A DNA stretch of 64,000 nt from QQUJ01 sp050287605 (GTDB lineage Bacteria > Pseudomonadota > Gammaproteobacteria > QQUJ01): contig JBNKCG010000070.1 of assembly GCA_050287605.1 (NCBI GenBank), positions 1-64,000 on the forward strand, read 5' to 3'. Every line of letters starts with the position of its first letter. Position 1 is the stretch's first letter. Positions 52,601-61,629 of the stretch are shown piece after piece. Below the pieces are notes generated by a model, which was given only the letters and a program-made list of their open reading frames with translations, made no database searches and was not told the DNA's origin. The position numbers and the translations under genes were made by a program.

Positions 52601-55600
52601 AGATCGGCCGCGGCGTCCACCCCGGCCGAACGCGCCCCCCCCTTGAGGGTATCGAGGTCACCCTTGAGTTGCGCGGGATACTGGCCGTCGGCGGGCGCCT
52701 CACGCCACTTCTGCACCGCCACTTCCGCCGCATCGATGATGTCCGCGGCCTCTTCGAGGAACAGTGCAACCACATCCAGCACTTCGGTTTTGCGTTCCCC
52801 GCCGTCCTGCGACGCGGTATCCAACCCCTCGATGCGCAGGATCTGTGTCGTGTGCTCCTTGCTTTCCAGCACTTGAATGCGATCGAGCAACCCGCTGACG
52901 TCGGGCAACGGCAGGCTCGGGTCGTTGAGATGGGCGAAGGTCTCGCGGATCGCCGCAATGGACTGAGGCAGGACGTCGAGCGTTTCGGGAATGAACGTAC
53001 CCAGGTTCTTGTGGAGGATCTTGGCGTAGCGCTCCAGCGCACCGCTCAAATCGGCGATGGCGGATACCCCTGCCATGCGCGCGCTACCGTGCAGCGTGTG
53101 CAGCGCCCGCAGCAAGCCGTCGTCGACATTGCAATGGCCGCCTTGTGCGTTGCAGTAATCGACAAAGCCGTTGATGGCGTTGATGTGACCTTCGGTTTCC
53201 TGGCTGAATATCTCGTACAGCACCGGATCCATGGCACCGGATTCGGCATCCGCCAGCTGCGGCATGTCCGCTGCATCGCCAAATGCGGGCTCGGGCGGCG
53301 TGGCTTCGGCGACCGTATCGCTCGGCGGCTCGCCCACTTCGGGAGTCGCCACAGGTGGTGTCGGGCGCGCCGGTACGCTCTGGGCGTGCTCGGCCTCCTG
53401 GCGCTCCTTGCGCAGCGACAGGAACTCAGCGCCCTGCATCAGGGTGCGGACCTCCTCCGCGGCGGGTCCCGTTCCGCCCTTCAGCTGATCGACCATCGAG
53501 GGCAAAACGTCGACCAGCTGATCCATCAGATCGAACATGGCGTTACTCGGAACCACGGTCTGGTCGATCACGCGATTGAGCATGTTTTCCACCGACCACG
53601 CCAACTCGCCGATGCGCAGTGCTCCCACCAAACGCCCGCTACCTTTCAACGTGTGGAAGCTGCGTCGCAGTTCGGTCAGTGCTTCTTCGTCGCGCTGGTT
53701 TTGGCGCCAGCGATCGTAGGTCTCGCGCACCAGATCGCGAATCTCTTCGGCCTCTTCGAAGAAGATCTCAACGGTTTCCGGATCGGCGTCCGCGCCGAGA
53801 ACAGGCGGCAACGTGTCCGCGGCATCCTCCGCGGAGGGTGCCAACGATGCAGGCGCCGTTGGCGTCAGCTCCACGGGTGGCGCGACGGGCTCGGGCGGAG
53901 GGGCGTCGCTAACCGTGGGTGCGGGGATTTCGACAGGCGGCAAATCGGGTTCGGGGGGCGCCTCGGCCAGCGGCTCATCCGCAGCCGCAAGCACTGCCTC
54001 GATCTCGGCACGCGGCAACTCCATGGTGGGGGCGAAACCGATGTCGATCTCTTCGCTTTCGGCCACCCCCTCCGCCGGTGCATCGCCGGAGGCCTCCGGC
54101 TCGCCCGCCTCGCCGACCTGCGTCTCGGCGAGCTGCGAATCGAGATCGAGATCGAGTGACGCGCTGTACTCTTCGAACGCCGACATACGCTCCAACGGGA
54201 AACCGAGCTGCTGCAGACGCTCCACCGCCATCTCCAGCATCTGGTCGGCGTTGGGGCGGCGCTCGTGCGTCGATTCGACGAAGTACTCGAGGCCGGTGAT
54301 GGCGTCGGCCAGCTTGTCCAACACCTCGCGCGTCGGCACCTCATCGCTGTTGAGCAGTCCGTCGATGATGTAGTCGCCGATGCGTTCGGCCACTTTCGCA
54401 GCGCGTTCGTGCGAAAGCATCTCCAGACATCCGGATACCCGCTCGACATAGCGCGGCGTTACCTCAAGAACGCGCTTCTCCTGCGGATCGGCGAGGTAGG
54501 CGAGGATCGCCTCCTTGACCGAACTCATATCGTTAATGGCCTCGCGCACCACGCCGGCCAGCGCGCCGTCGAGTTGCGCATTGGCCGAAGCCTGGGCGTC
54601 GGCATGATCACCGCGCGCGGAGACATGGCCCATGGCGAGTTCGTCCAGCGCGTTCTCCACCGAAAGCAGCACGCCGGCCAGATCCATGATCTGGTTTTCG
54701 TCGCAGTGGAGGTTCCCCGCCACCATTTCGCGGACCTTCTCGACCTGCTGCTCGATCGCCTCCTGGGAGGTTTCGAGATTCACCATCGCCAGGATGTCGG
54801 CGACTTTGCCCAGCCCCTCGATCAGCGGCGATAACTCGCCGGGATCGTCCTTGCGGCCGGCGACGTAGATGTCGAGTACGTCCTTGGCCTTAGCGAGGTC
54901 CTCTTTGAGCGCACCGGATACGGTACGCAGCAGTTCCAGGTTGGGACCGACCGGACGATTGGCCTCTTCCCCCTTGGGCAGCAACGCGTCGAGCTGAAAC
55001 GTCTCGCGAATCTCGCGCACCTGCTCGCCCTGCGCCTCGCAGCGCGACAGCAGATACAGTATCTCGCGCACCAGTCGCTCCGGAGGATAGTCGGCGATGG
55101 CGGCTTCGCCGGACTCGACCAGTCGCTTGAGCTGCTGATCGAGCTGCCCCAGTAGCTGTTTGGCGCGGTGCGCGTCGGCTACCACACCCTCGCCCAGGGC
55201 CTGTACCAACCCGCCGCCAACCCACCACAACTGAATCGCCGCATAGCGCTGCGAGGCGCCGCTAAGACGCAACAGCACAGCGCCGAGGCGCTGCAGATCC
55301 TCCAGCGAACGCGGATTGCGGAACCAGGCGACGAGTGATTTCTGGTAGATGGGGCGCAAGCGCCGCGCCAGCGCCTGCGAATCCTCTGTTGCGGCACCCC
55401 GCTCAGCGTTGCGTTGCACCGGCATGAACACGGTGAGATCGGGTTTAAACAGGGCGAACTCGTCGAGCGGTTTTTCGCCGCGCAGGGTGCGCAGTTCGTT
55501 GATGGCGGGAAGCAGCGCGAGCGGCACATCGAGCTGCCCCGACTGCAGCCGTTCCAACTGGTCGGGAAGTTGCAGAATGGCGCGGCTCAGTGCGTTGACC

Positions 55601-55872
55601 GCTGCGACGCGCTGGGAGATGCCGTTGCGACTCAGCGTCGCAGCCATGTTCTCCATCTCCAACGCCAGGATGCCGGGACCGGAGAGCTCCAGCATGCGCA
55701 ACGCCCCGGACACTTCGTGCAGCCGGGCACTACAGATCTTCAACTGGGCAGCGTTGTCCTCCGGGCTATCGACGTAAGCTTCGAGCGCCACGCCAGCACT
55801 GCGCAGCGACGCTTCGATTTCGTCTTTGACCCAGTTAAGGCGAATAAAGTCGATACTCGCGCCAACGCTCAT
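49612..55872 (-). CDS. chpA: Type IV pilus chemosensory hybrid kinase ChpA (PilL)
   Basis: 2086 residues. Central kinase of twitching-motility chemosensing. Phosphotransfer-like domains: an N-terminal one with RLHEVSGALRM (H52), then HTLKGSGRL (H740), HTLHGSARM (H925), DTLKGGARS (D1074 in place of His) and HTLKGGARM (H1272). Long acidic Pro/Glu linkers separate them. Then CheA dimerisation and ATPase (N-box EHVLRNAVAHG, DDGAGID, GRGVGMDVV), CheW-like domain and a C-terminal receiver with D2010 (LLDIEMPRMDG). ATG at 55872 is preferred to GTG at 55881, because AAGG lies 8 nt before it. Similar in layout to Pseudomonas ChpA, with fewer transfer domains recognised. Confidence 0.94.
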   Translation of the reverse strand: MSVGASIDFIRLNWVKDEIEASLRSAGVALEAYVDSPEDNAAQLKICSARLHEVSGALRMLELSGPGILALEMENMAATLSRNGISQRVAAVNALSRAILQLPDQLERLQSGQLDVPLALLPAINELRTLRGEKPLDEFALFKPDLTVFMPVQRNAERGAATEDSQALARRLRPIYQKSLVAWFRNPRSLEDLQRLGAVLLRLSGASQRYAAIQLWWVGGGLVQALGEGVVADAHRAKQLLGQLDQQLKRLVESGEAAIADYPPERLVREILYLLSRCEAQGEQVREIRETFQLDALLPKGEEANRPVGPNLELLRTVSGALKEDLAKAKDVLDIYVAGRKDDPGELSPLIEGLGKVADILAMVNLETSQEAIEQQVEKVREMVAGNLHCDENQIMDLAGVLLSVENALDELAMGHVSARGDHADAQASANAQLDGALAGVVREAINDMSSVKEAILAYLADPQEKRVLEVTPRYVERVSGCLEMLSHERAAKVAERIGDYIIDGLLNSDEVPTREVLDKLADAITGLEYFVESTHERRPNADQMLEMAVERLQQLGFPLERMSAFEEYSASLDLDLDSQLAETQVGEAGEPEASGDAPAEGVAESEEIDIGFAPTMELPRAEIEAVLAAADEPLAEAPPEPDLPPVEIPAPTVSDAPPPEPVAPPVELTPTAPASLAPSAEDAADTLPPVLGADADPETVEIFFEEAEEIRDLVRETYDRWRQNQRDEEALTELRRSFHTLKGSGRLVGALRIGELAWSVENMLNRVIDQTVVPSNAMFDLMDQLVDVLPSMVDQLKGGTGPAAEEVRTLMQGAEFLSLRKERQEAEHAQSVPARPTPPVATPEVGEPPSDTVAEATPPEPAFGDAADMPQLADAESGAMDPVLYEIFSQETEGHINAINGFVDYCNAQGGHCNVDDGLLRALHTLHGSARMAGVSAIADLSGALERYAKILHKNLGTFIPETLDVLPQSIAAIRETFAHLNDPSLPLPDVSGLLDRIQVLESKEHTTQILRIEGLDTASQDGGERKTEVLDVVALFLEEAADIIDAAEVAVQKWREAPADGQYPAQLKGDLDTLKGGARSAGVDAAADLAKGIGTLLEPFIAGQIADTASIELTERCIDRIAEMLNQVAQVAVVAAPSDLLAEIDALVELRAPAAEPAMPPEVEAPQPQTPYEEIAAPETDEGAADGDQFAVDLTPTMSIDREELEKSWRESKGLDDTLSGADDEAFGELVDIFLEEAEEILDTAETTLEHWTNNPGNSSLVRELERQLHTLKGGARMAELTPVADLSHVMETLLKAVVDGRVTASRDTFDGLHQAVDALVHMVEEVRHGNRPHTADPLIELLESIASGRDEQSEKSSVMDLSGELAGQLEQAVAVLDEGAEDALQGEVSEGIEGAWDVPAPEVADERSTGNEAGVESAEEIVMPALESITGEALGEGDADAAERSAAEESPDEEWQPETDADSDERRHSPRVQHETVRVRADLIDDLVNYAGEVGIYRSRLEQQATTFRTNLAELEQTVTRLNQQLRNLEIETEAQILYRYEKEGETSREDFDPLELDRFSTMQQLSRALAESVNDLNNLREMLGNLNRESETLLLQQSRVSNTLQEGLMRSRMVQFGGLMPRMRRIVRQASQEVGKWAKLRVEGAGVEMDTTVIDRMLPALEHVLRNAVAHGIEPPEARRSLGKEETGIISLDLSRDGPDVVIRVSDDGAGIDVEAIRRKAIERGMLRADAQLKNEDIVQLILESGISTAARVTQLAGRGVGMDVVVSEVKQLGGSMQIETERGKGTIFTLRLPFTLAINRALLVQMGEDLFAIPLANVIGIARMNREEVERFQKGETPYYEYAGSRYTYRQLSALISGQVAPLAPDEDRIPVLMVRSGENYTALHVDVVLGSRDVVVKSLGRQMSSVRGLYGATILADGRVVLILDVGALVHRGVVKEAAEVHEVAAVQDAGGPPTVLVVDDSITIRKVTSRLLERHDMKAMTARDGVDALAVMQEALPDVVLLDIEMPRMDGYDLAAHMRADDQLKRIPIVMITSRTGEKHRQRAMDLGVDRYLGKPYQEAELVATINEMLEKTKSNTMH

Positions 55873-56062
55873 ATACGGCACCTTCCGCTGTACCTAGGGC
55901 ACAGTGTGGTTGCTGACCTTCGTTTGGCGTTTCTCCGCCACCCAACGTCCGCAGTATCCACGTTGGTGGAGATGTTCATGAGTGCCAATCCGAATCCCCT
56001 CGATCCTGCAAAGTCCCGGAGGAACGGCCCCAAGCGGCGCCACTTCTCCTTGGAACGCCGCG

Positions 56063-58456
56063 CTACTTGCGTCCCGCGTCGGCTGACCTGCCCAGATCGA
56101 CGTCCAAACCGGATTCGCCCGTCGCATCCAACTCGGCTGCCAGTTCTTCCAATACAGCGGCACTCAGTTCGTCGTGATCCATTTCGTCGAGATTCATCTC
56201 GTCCAGACTGCGCGTCTTTTCGCGAGGCGCCGTGCTGCGGTCGGTATCGTGCAACAGACTCAGCTCGGCCATCAGGTCCAGCTCGTCGTCGTCCGAGTCG
56301 CCCAACGAAACGAAATCTTCCAGATCGGGTTCGACGACCGCTTCGGCACCAAGTTCGGGAATCGCTTCGCCGACCAGTGTCTCGTAGCCCGCCATCTCGT
56401 CGACGGGCAGTTTGAAGCCGGCCACCGAGTCGTGCAGCTCGTTCGCCAGTTCGGCGAGGTTACCGATAGACTCCGCGGTTTCGCTGGTACCGGTCGACAC
56501 CTGCTTGGTGATGTCCTGAATGACGTTCATGGTGTTGGACACTTCGGTCGCCGCACGCGACTGCTGCACCGAGGCGTCGGAGATGCTGGTAACCAGTTCG
56601 AACAGGCGGCCCGACACGGTTTCGATCTCGGTCAGGGCAACACCCGCGTCCTCGGCCAGCTTGGCGCCGGCCACCACGCCCGCGGTGCTCTGCTCCATGG
56701 AGTGCACCGCCTCGTTGGTATCGGTCTGGATGGTCTTGATGAGCGCCTCGATCTGTTTGGTCGCGTCGGTGGAACGCTCCGCAAGGCGCTGCACCTCGTC
56801 CGCCACCACCGCGAAGCCGCGGCCCGCCTCGCCGGCCATAGCCGCCTGGATGGCTGCGTTCAAGGCGAGGATGTTGGTCTGGTCGGCGATGTCGTTGATG
56901 AGGCCGACGATGGCACCGATCTCCTGCGAGGATTCACCCAGTCGCTTGATTCGCTTCGAGGTCTCCTGAATCTGCTCGCGGATATTGTCCATACCCAGGA
57001 TGGTGCGCTGCACAGTATCGGAACCCTTGTGGGCGATATCCAGCGAGCGCTTCGCCACATCGGCGGATTCCTGCGCGTTCTTCGACACCTGCTCGATAGA
57101 TCCCGCCATCTGGTTGATGGACTGGGTAGCCGACGAGATCTGCTGCGCCTGGTGATCGGACGCCTCGGCAAGATTGATCGCGGTGGACCGGGTCTGGCGG
57201 GCCGCGCGCGCCACCTGATCCGAGGTGATGTTGATGGTGGCCACCAGTTTACGCAGCTCGTCGATGGCGTAGTTCACCGAGTCGGCGATGGCGCCGGTGA
57301 TTTCCTCGGTCACGGTGGCTTTGGCAGTCAAGTCACCGTCGGCGAGAGTGCTCATTTCATCGAGCAGGGTGAGGATAGCGGCCTGGGTACGTTTGTTGAC
57401 ATCTTCCGATTCGGAACGCTGCCGGTCGGACTCTTCCTGCAACGCGCGGCTGCGGCCGATGATCGTGTAGCCGATCAGCATCAGGAACAGGAAGGCCATG
57501 GCCGCGGGCAGCAGCACGGACTGTGCGCTGAATGCCGACATCATGCCCTGAGGCTCAACCGCGGCGCGTAGACCCGCGGCCTCAACCGACATCTTGTCGC
57601 CATTGACCAGAAGCCCCTCTGCCGCCTTGCGCGCTTCGAACACAGCGGGGAACGACTTCAGCAGCTGCGCCACCTGACCGTTGAGCACACTGTAGGCAGA
57701 GGCCACATCGGCGAGCTTGGCGCGCGCCTGAGCATCGCTGACACGATCCACGCCCAGCGCACGATCACCGCGCATCAGCCCCTGCAACACCTGCCCGAAC
57801 AGCACAGCGTCCTCGCCAAACTGCGTCGACGCGGCAGCGGCATCGGAACGCCCCTGGAGAACCTCCGTGACGTTACGGTTCAGGCGCTCCAGCAACAGCT
57901 GCTGTTGGCTGGCGAGGCCAACCTGAGTGGACGCCGCACCGGTGTCGACCAGTCGAGCGGCAACCGCGTCGCTGGGTGCACGCGTCTGTCCCAGTTGCTT
58001 GTAGAAATCACCGGCCAACCCGTACGCGGAGGTCACCGCCTCGCGCCGCGCCAACAGGCGGTCGACATCACCGCGCATCTGGGCCCACACGTCAGCGATC
58101 TTTTTGGCCGCAGCGATTGCCTGATCGTTGGGCATGACCAACTCACCCTGAGTGTCGCTGCCGGAGGCTACACCGCCCTGCAACTTGCCGACGGTCGCTT
58201 CGAACTCGGCGCGTGCGCGCGTGATTTCCGAAAGCGCCTGAACGTTGCCTGACACCGCCCGCATCGCGGCGTTGCCCAGCAACTGCGACTGCACGCGCAG
58301 GGTGCCCACGTCGGTCAGGATCTCAAGCTGATTGGCGTCGTGCTTCTCGATCTGGCTGAAGTTGACGCCCATCCATCCGACGCTGACGATCAACGCAGCG
58401 AACAGGAGCGTGAGGCGGAGGGAATATCCGCGGTCGGACTTACTGGTTTCCTTCAT
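56063..58456 (-). CDS. pilJ: Type IV pilus chemoreceptor PilJ
   Basis: 797 residues. TM helices at about 13-34 and 314-334 enclose a periplasmic PilJ-type sensor region. A HAMP-like linker (about 370-415) is followed by the coiled-coil signalling domain with hairpin tip DIADQTNILALNAAIQAAMA and GRGFAVVADEVQRLAERS. The extended acidic C-terminal tail (about 675-797) is unusual for a receptor. It senses surface or pilin-related signals and controls ChpA. 138 nt separate it from pilI. Confidence 0.94.
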   Translation of the reverse strand: MKETSKSDRGYSLRLTLLFAALIVSVGWMGVNFSQIEKHDANQLEILTDVGTLRVQSQLLGNAAMRAVSGNVQALSEITRARAEFEATVGKLQGGVASGSDTQGELVMPNDQAIAAAKKIADVWAQMRGDVDRLLARREAVTSAYGLAGDFYKQLGQTRAPSDAVAARLVDTGAASTQVGLASQQQLLLERLNRNVTEVLQGRSDAAAASTQFGEDAVLFGQVLQGLMRGDRALGVDRVSDAQARAKLADVASAYSVLNGQVAQLLKSFPAVFEARKAAEGLLVNGDKMSVEAAGLRAAVEPQGMMSAFSAQSVLLPAAMAFLFLMLIGYTIIGRSRALQEESDRQRSESEDVNKRTQAAILTLLDEMSTLADGDLTAKATVTEEITGAIADSVNYAIDELRKLVATINITSDQVARAARQTRSTAINLAEASDHQAQQISSATQSINQMAGSIEQVSKNAQESADVAKRSLDIAHKGSDTVQRTILGMDNIREQIQETSKRIKRLGESSQEIGAIVGLINDIADQTNILALNAAIQAAMAGEAGRGFAVVADEVQRLAERSTDATKQIEALIKTIQTDTNEAVHSMEQSTAGVVAGAKLAEDAGVALTEIETVSGRLFELVTSISDASVQQSRAATEVSNTMNVIQDITKQVSTGTSETAESIGNLAELANELHDSVAGFKLPVDEMAGYETLVGEAIPELGAEAVVEPDLEDFVSLGDSDDDELDLMAELSLLHDTDRSTAPREKTRSLDEMNLDEMDHDELSAAVLEELAAELDATGESGLDVDLGRSADAGRK

Positions 58457-58594
58457 GGTTCTTTCTCCTGGCCGGCTGCTTTAGATCACGAGGGGCAGGT
58501 CAACGCCGTTGCAGTCGCTGCGCGTTCTTCCTGTCCGTTGCGAGCAAATCTCCGGCCTGGGCAGCTGTACAAGGTAGATTCTGATGCACCCTGG

Positions 58595-59137
58595 TCAAAT
58601 CGCGACCTGCATGAAAGCCGGTGTATCCACCAGCCGATGCAGGCTGAACACGCCCCAATACTCCCCATCACGCCAAAACGCCCGCTTCATGAACGGTCGC
58701 ATGGCCTCATCGATCGAGGGGAGCACCGAAGTTCGTTCTTCTTCCCGGAAGTGCCGCAGGCCTAAGACCTCTTCCACCAATACACCGGTGAAGACCCCTT
58801 TATAGTTGGTAGCCAGCACACGACACTGGGGTGTTAGTGTTGTCGGTGCGTCGAACAAAAACCCGTTTAAATCCAAAATAGGCAACAGATTGCCGCGTAC
58901 GTTGGCGATGCCTTTGACCCACGACTTGGTCATGGGGACCTTGGTGACCGGAGGGACCTCCAGGATTTCCACCACCTCTGCGAGTGGCGCCACCAGCCGG
59001 TGTCGCCCGAGCCGAAAACCAACGCCGCTCCAGACATCCTCCACTTCCACCTGCATCGGCAGACCGACGGCATGCTCCAGGCAACGCCGTTCAATGCTGT
59101 GCAGCAGTGCGTAGGGATCGGGGTGAGGAGCCGCCAT
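58595..59137 (-). CDS. pilI: CheW-like coupling protein PilI
   Basis: 180 residues with one CheW domain (GVGFRLGRHRLVAPLAEVVEILEVP, VKGIANVRGNLLPILDLNGFL). It couples PilJ to ChpA. Order between pilH and pilJ matches the conserved pilGHIJ arrangement. Length is typical. Confidence 0.93.
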   Translation of the reverse strand: MAAPHPDPYALLHSIERRCLEHAVGLPMQVEVEDVWSGVGFRLGRHRLVAPLAEVVEILEVPPVTKVPMTKSWVKGIANVRGNLLPILDLNGFLFDAPTTLTPQCRVLATNYKGVFTGVLVEEVLGLRHFREEERTSVLPSIDEAMRPFMKRAFWRDGEYWGVFSLHRLVDTPAFMQVAI

Positions 59138-59151
59138 CGGTCGATGCGCCG

Positions 59152-59517
59152 CTAGCCCGCCAGCAGGCCCTTGATCTTGGAGATCAGTTCGTCTTCAGAG
59201 GCCGGCTTGGTGACGTAGTCACTGGCCCCTTGGCGCATACCCCAGATCTTGTCGGTCTCCTGACCCTTGGTGCTGACGATAATGATCGGAATGTCCTTAG
59301 TCGCAGCGTCTTTGCTGATCGCGCGCGTCGCCTGAAACCCATTCAATCCGGGCATAACGATGTCCATCAGGATGAGGTCCGGCTTCTGCGCCTTCGCGAC
59401 TTCGATGCCCTCCTCACCCGTCGCGGCGGCGATGACCTCGTAGCCGTGTTTCTTCAGCATTCCCCCGAGCACGTGCACCTCGGTGGGAGAGTCATCAATG
59501 ATCAGCACTCGCGCCAT
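59152..59517 (-). CDS. pilH: Response regulator PilH
   Basis: 121 residues, CheY-like receiver with acidic D8/D9, phospho-acceptor D52 (LMDIVMPGLNG) and K104 (VTKPASEDE). PilH is the second output of the Chp kinase, associated with pilus retraction or phosphate-sink function in Pseudomonas. 14 nt before pilI. Confidence 0.94.
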   Translation of the reverse strand: MARVLIIDDSPTEVHVLGGMLKKHGYEVIAAATGEEGIEVAKAQKPDLILMDIVMPGLNGFQATRAISKDAATKDIPIIIVSTKGQETDKIWGMRQGASDYVTKPASEDELISKIKGLLAG

Positions 59518-59595
59518 GTCAAAATCCCCTAAAAGCGTTGGTAATCAATTCGCGTGGCTTTCCTTTGGCCACCGTCTGCCGGCCCCGCGCCGGTC

Positions 59596-60012
59596 TTAAG
59601 CCGCGCCTCCGCCGTCGGTATTCACGCAGCGACGTATTGCGCTCAACAGCTCATCCTTGGTGAACGGTTTAGTCAGGTATTGATCCGACCCGACGATCCG
59701 TCCCCGGGCGCGATCAAACAAGCCATCCTTGCTGGACAGCATGATGACCGGTGTCTGCTTGAACGCTTTGTTGTTCTTGATCAACGTACATGTCTGATAG
59801 CCGTCGAGCCGCGGCATCATGATGTCGACGAAGATGATGTCCGGACGCTGGTCGGCGATCTTCGACAGCGCCTCGAATCCATCCCCGGCGGTCACGACGT
59901 CGCAACCCTCCTTCTTCAGCAAGGTCTCGGCGGTTCGGCGGATGGTTTTGCTGTCATCGATGACCATCACCTTGAGACCGGACAAATTATTGCCCCCTGC
60001 CCCACTGCTCAC
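59596..60012 (-). CDS. pilG: Response regulator PilG
   Basis: 138 residues, receiver with D19/D20, phospho-acceptor D63 (FVDIMMPRLDGYQTC) and K115 (LTKPFTKDEL). PilG promotes pilus extension and cAMP signalling in Pseudomonas. First gene of the operon pilG-pilH-pilI-pilJ-chpA-chpC. A dyad (60071-60099) lies 58 nt upstream of its start. Confidence 0.95.
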   Translation of the reverse strand: MSSGAGGNNLSGLKVMVIDDSKTIRRTAETLLKKEGCDVVTAGDGFEALSKIADQRPDIIFVDIMMPRLDGYQTCTLIKNNKAFKQTPVIMLSSKDGLFDRARGRIVGSDQYLTKPFTKDELLSAIRRCVNTDGGGAA

Positions 60013-60320
60013 CTGTCTATTCCACCTCTGAACATGCCGATTTCTGCCGAATGTACCTCAAGGACTTTTATTACACAATACGTAAATTATTCCGTGTAAC
60101 TATCGGCCCTGTCTAATAAATCCGCATCCCGCAACCGCCAATCACCTGCACCGCGGGAAACCCGGAAACCCTCGCACGAACACCGTCTGCCTATATACTC
60201 TGCTGCAATTACTTATGAATGTGACCCACCGCAGGATTCGTCAAATTGCCTGTTCAATATCCATCGAATTCGCGATAAGTCGCTAGTTTAAACCGCTTTT
60301 GGGATCGAAACCGAGCGCAT
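60013..60320. other. Divergent regulatory region between pilG and gshA
   Basis: 308 nt without a gene. An AT-rich dyad, TTACAC (60071-60076) and GTGTAA (60094-60099) with extra ATA/TAT matches inside, lies on the pilG side. TATACT at 60194-60199 is a possible -10 for gshA with a poor -35. Nothing else is firmly recognisable. Confidence 0.5.
60071..60099. promoter_or_regulatory. Dyad upstream of pilG
   Basis: Inverted 6-bp arms TTACAC / GTGTAA with a 17-bp AT-rich centre; the arms are continued by ATA / TAT. It could be a regulator site or part of the pilG promoter (AT-rich, about 60-90 nt upstream of the start codon). Regulator unknown. Confidence 0.4.
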
Positions 60321-61616
60321 ATGACCCCTGAACAACTGAGTGCCGTACCCCATCTGACCACCGCCCTCTCCGGTCCTCTGCTGCAAATCGAATCGCATCT
60401 GCTGCAAAACCAAGCCCGCATCGAGGCGTGGCTGCGCAGCCAGTGGCATGAGACGCGTGCGCCCTTTTACGCCTCTGTCGATCTGCGCAACTCGGGATTC
60501 AAGCTGGCGCCGGTCGATACCAACCTGTTCCCGGCCGGCTTCAACAACCTCAACAGCAGCTTCATGCCCCTGTGCGTTCACGCCGTACAGACAGCCATGG
60601 AGCACTATTGCCCATCCGCCTGCCGGGTACTGCTGATCCCGGAAAACCACACCCGCAACCTGTTCTACCTGGAAAGCCTGGCTGCGCTGCGCGACATCAT
60701 GCTCAAAGCCGGGTTCGAGGTACGTATCGGCTCCCTGCTGCCAGACCTTGAGGGCGAGTTGCAGGTCGATCTCCCGGCGGGAGGGCAAATCCGCCTGGAA
60801 CCGGCGATTCGCCGCGGCAACCGGCTGGAGCTGGCCGGATACAATCCCTGCGTGATCGTGCTCAACAACGACCTCACCGCCGGCCGGCCGCCGCAGCTCG
60901 AGGGACTGGAGCAGCCCATCGTTCCCCCCACGGAACTCGGCTGGAACAAACGGCGTAAATCGGCGCACTTCACCCACTACCAGGACGTGGCGCGCGAGTT
61001 CTCCAACCTGGTGGAGCTCGACCCCTGGTTGATCGACCCGCTGTTTCGCAATTGCGGCGAGATTGATTTCATGAAGCGCGAGGGCGAGGACTGCCTGGCG
61101 CGCAACACCAACATCCTGCTCGAGGCCATTACCCTCAAGTACGCAGAATACGGTATCGACCAAAGTCCCTTCGTGGTGGTCAAGGGCGACGCCGGGACCT
61201 ACGGCATGAACGTCATGATGGCACACAGCGCCGACGAGCTGCGCCAGCTCAACCGCAAACAACGCACCAAGATGGCCGTCAGCAAAGAGGGGCAAAAGGT
61301 AACGCAGGTCATCATCCAGGAGGGGGTACCCACACTGGAGACCTGGGGCCCGCAGCAGAACGCGGCCGAACCGGTGGTCTATATGATCGACCACTTCGTC
61401 GTCGGTGGGTTCTACCGCGTGCACACACAGCGCGGTGCGCGCGAAAGCCTCAACGCCCCCGGCATGCAGTTCGAACCCCTCGCCTTCGCCGACAGCTGCA
61501 TCACCCCCGATCCGCACCTCCTCCCCGACGACGAGCCCAACCGTTTCTACGCCTACGGAGTGATCGCACGCCTGGCCCTGGTGGCCGCCGCCCGCGAGCT
61601 GGCAGAACTGACCTGA
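60321..61616 (+). CDS. gshA: Glutamate-cysteine ligase, Acidithiobacillus-type
   Basis: 431 residues. This matches the separate glutamate-cysteine ligase family first defined in Acidithiobacillus ferrooxidans and found in beta/gammaproteobacteria, unrelated in outline to the E. coli GshA. Visible features: DLRNSGFKLAPVDTNLFPAGFNNL, LIPENHTRNLFYLESL, and a C-terminal ATP-binding half with VVKGDAGTYGMNVMM. First step of glutathione synthesis. 13 nt before gshB, so one operon. Confidence 0.93.
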   Translation: MTPEQLSAVPHLTTALSGPLLQIESHLLQNQARIEAWLRSQWHETRAPFYASVDLRNSGFKLAPVDTNLFPAGFNNLNSSFMPLCVHAVQTAMEHYCPSACRVLLIPENHTRNLFYLESLAALRDIMLKAGFEVRIGSLLPDLEGELQVDLPAGGQIRLEPAIRRGNRLELAGYNPCVIVLNNDLTAGRPPQLEGLEQPIVPPTELGWNKRRKSAHFTHYQDVAREFSNLVELDPWLIDPLFRNCGEIDFMKREGEDCLARNTNILLEAITLKYAEYGIDQSPFVVVKGDAGTYGMNVMMAHSADELRQLNRKQRTKMAVSKEGQKVTQVIIQEGVPTLETWGPQQNAAEPVVYMIDHFVVGGFYRVHTQRGARESLNAPGMQFEPLAFADSCITPDPHLLPDDEPNRFYAYGVIARLALVAAARELAELT

Positions 61617-61629
61617 AAGAGTTGCGCGT

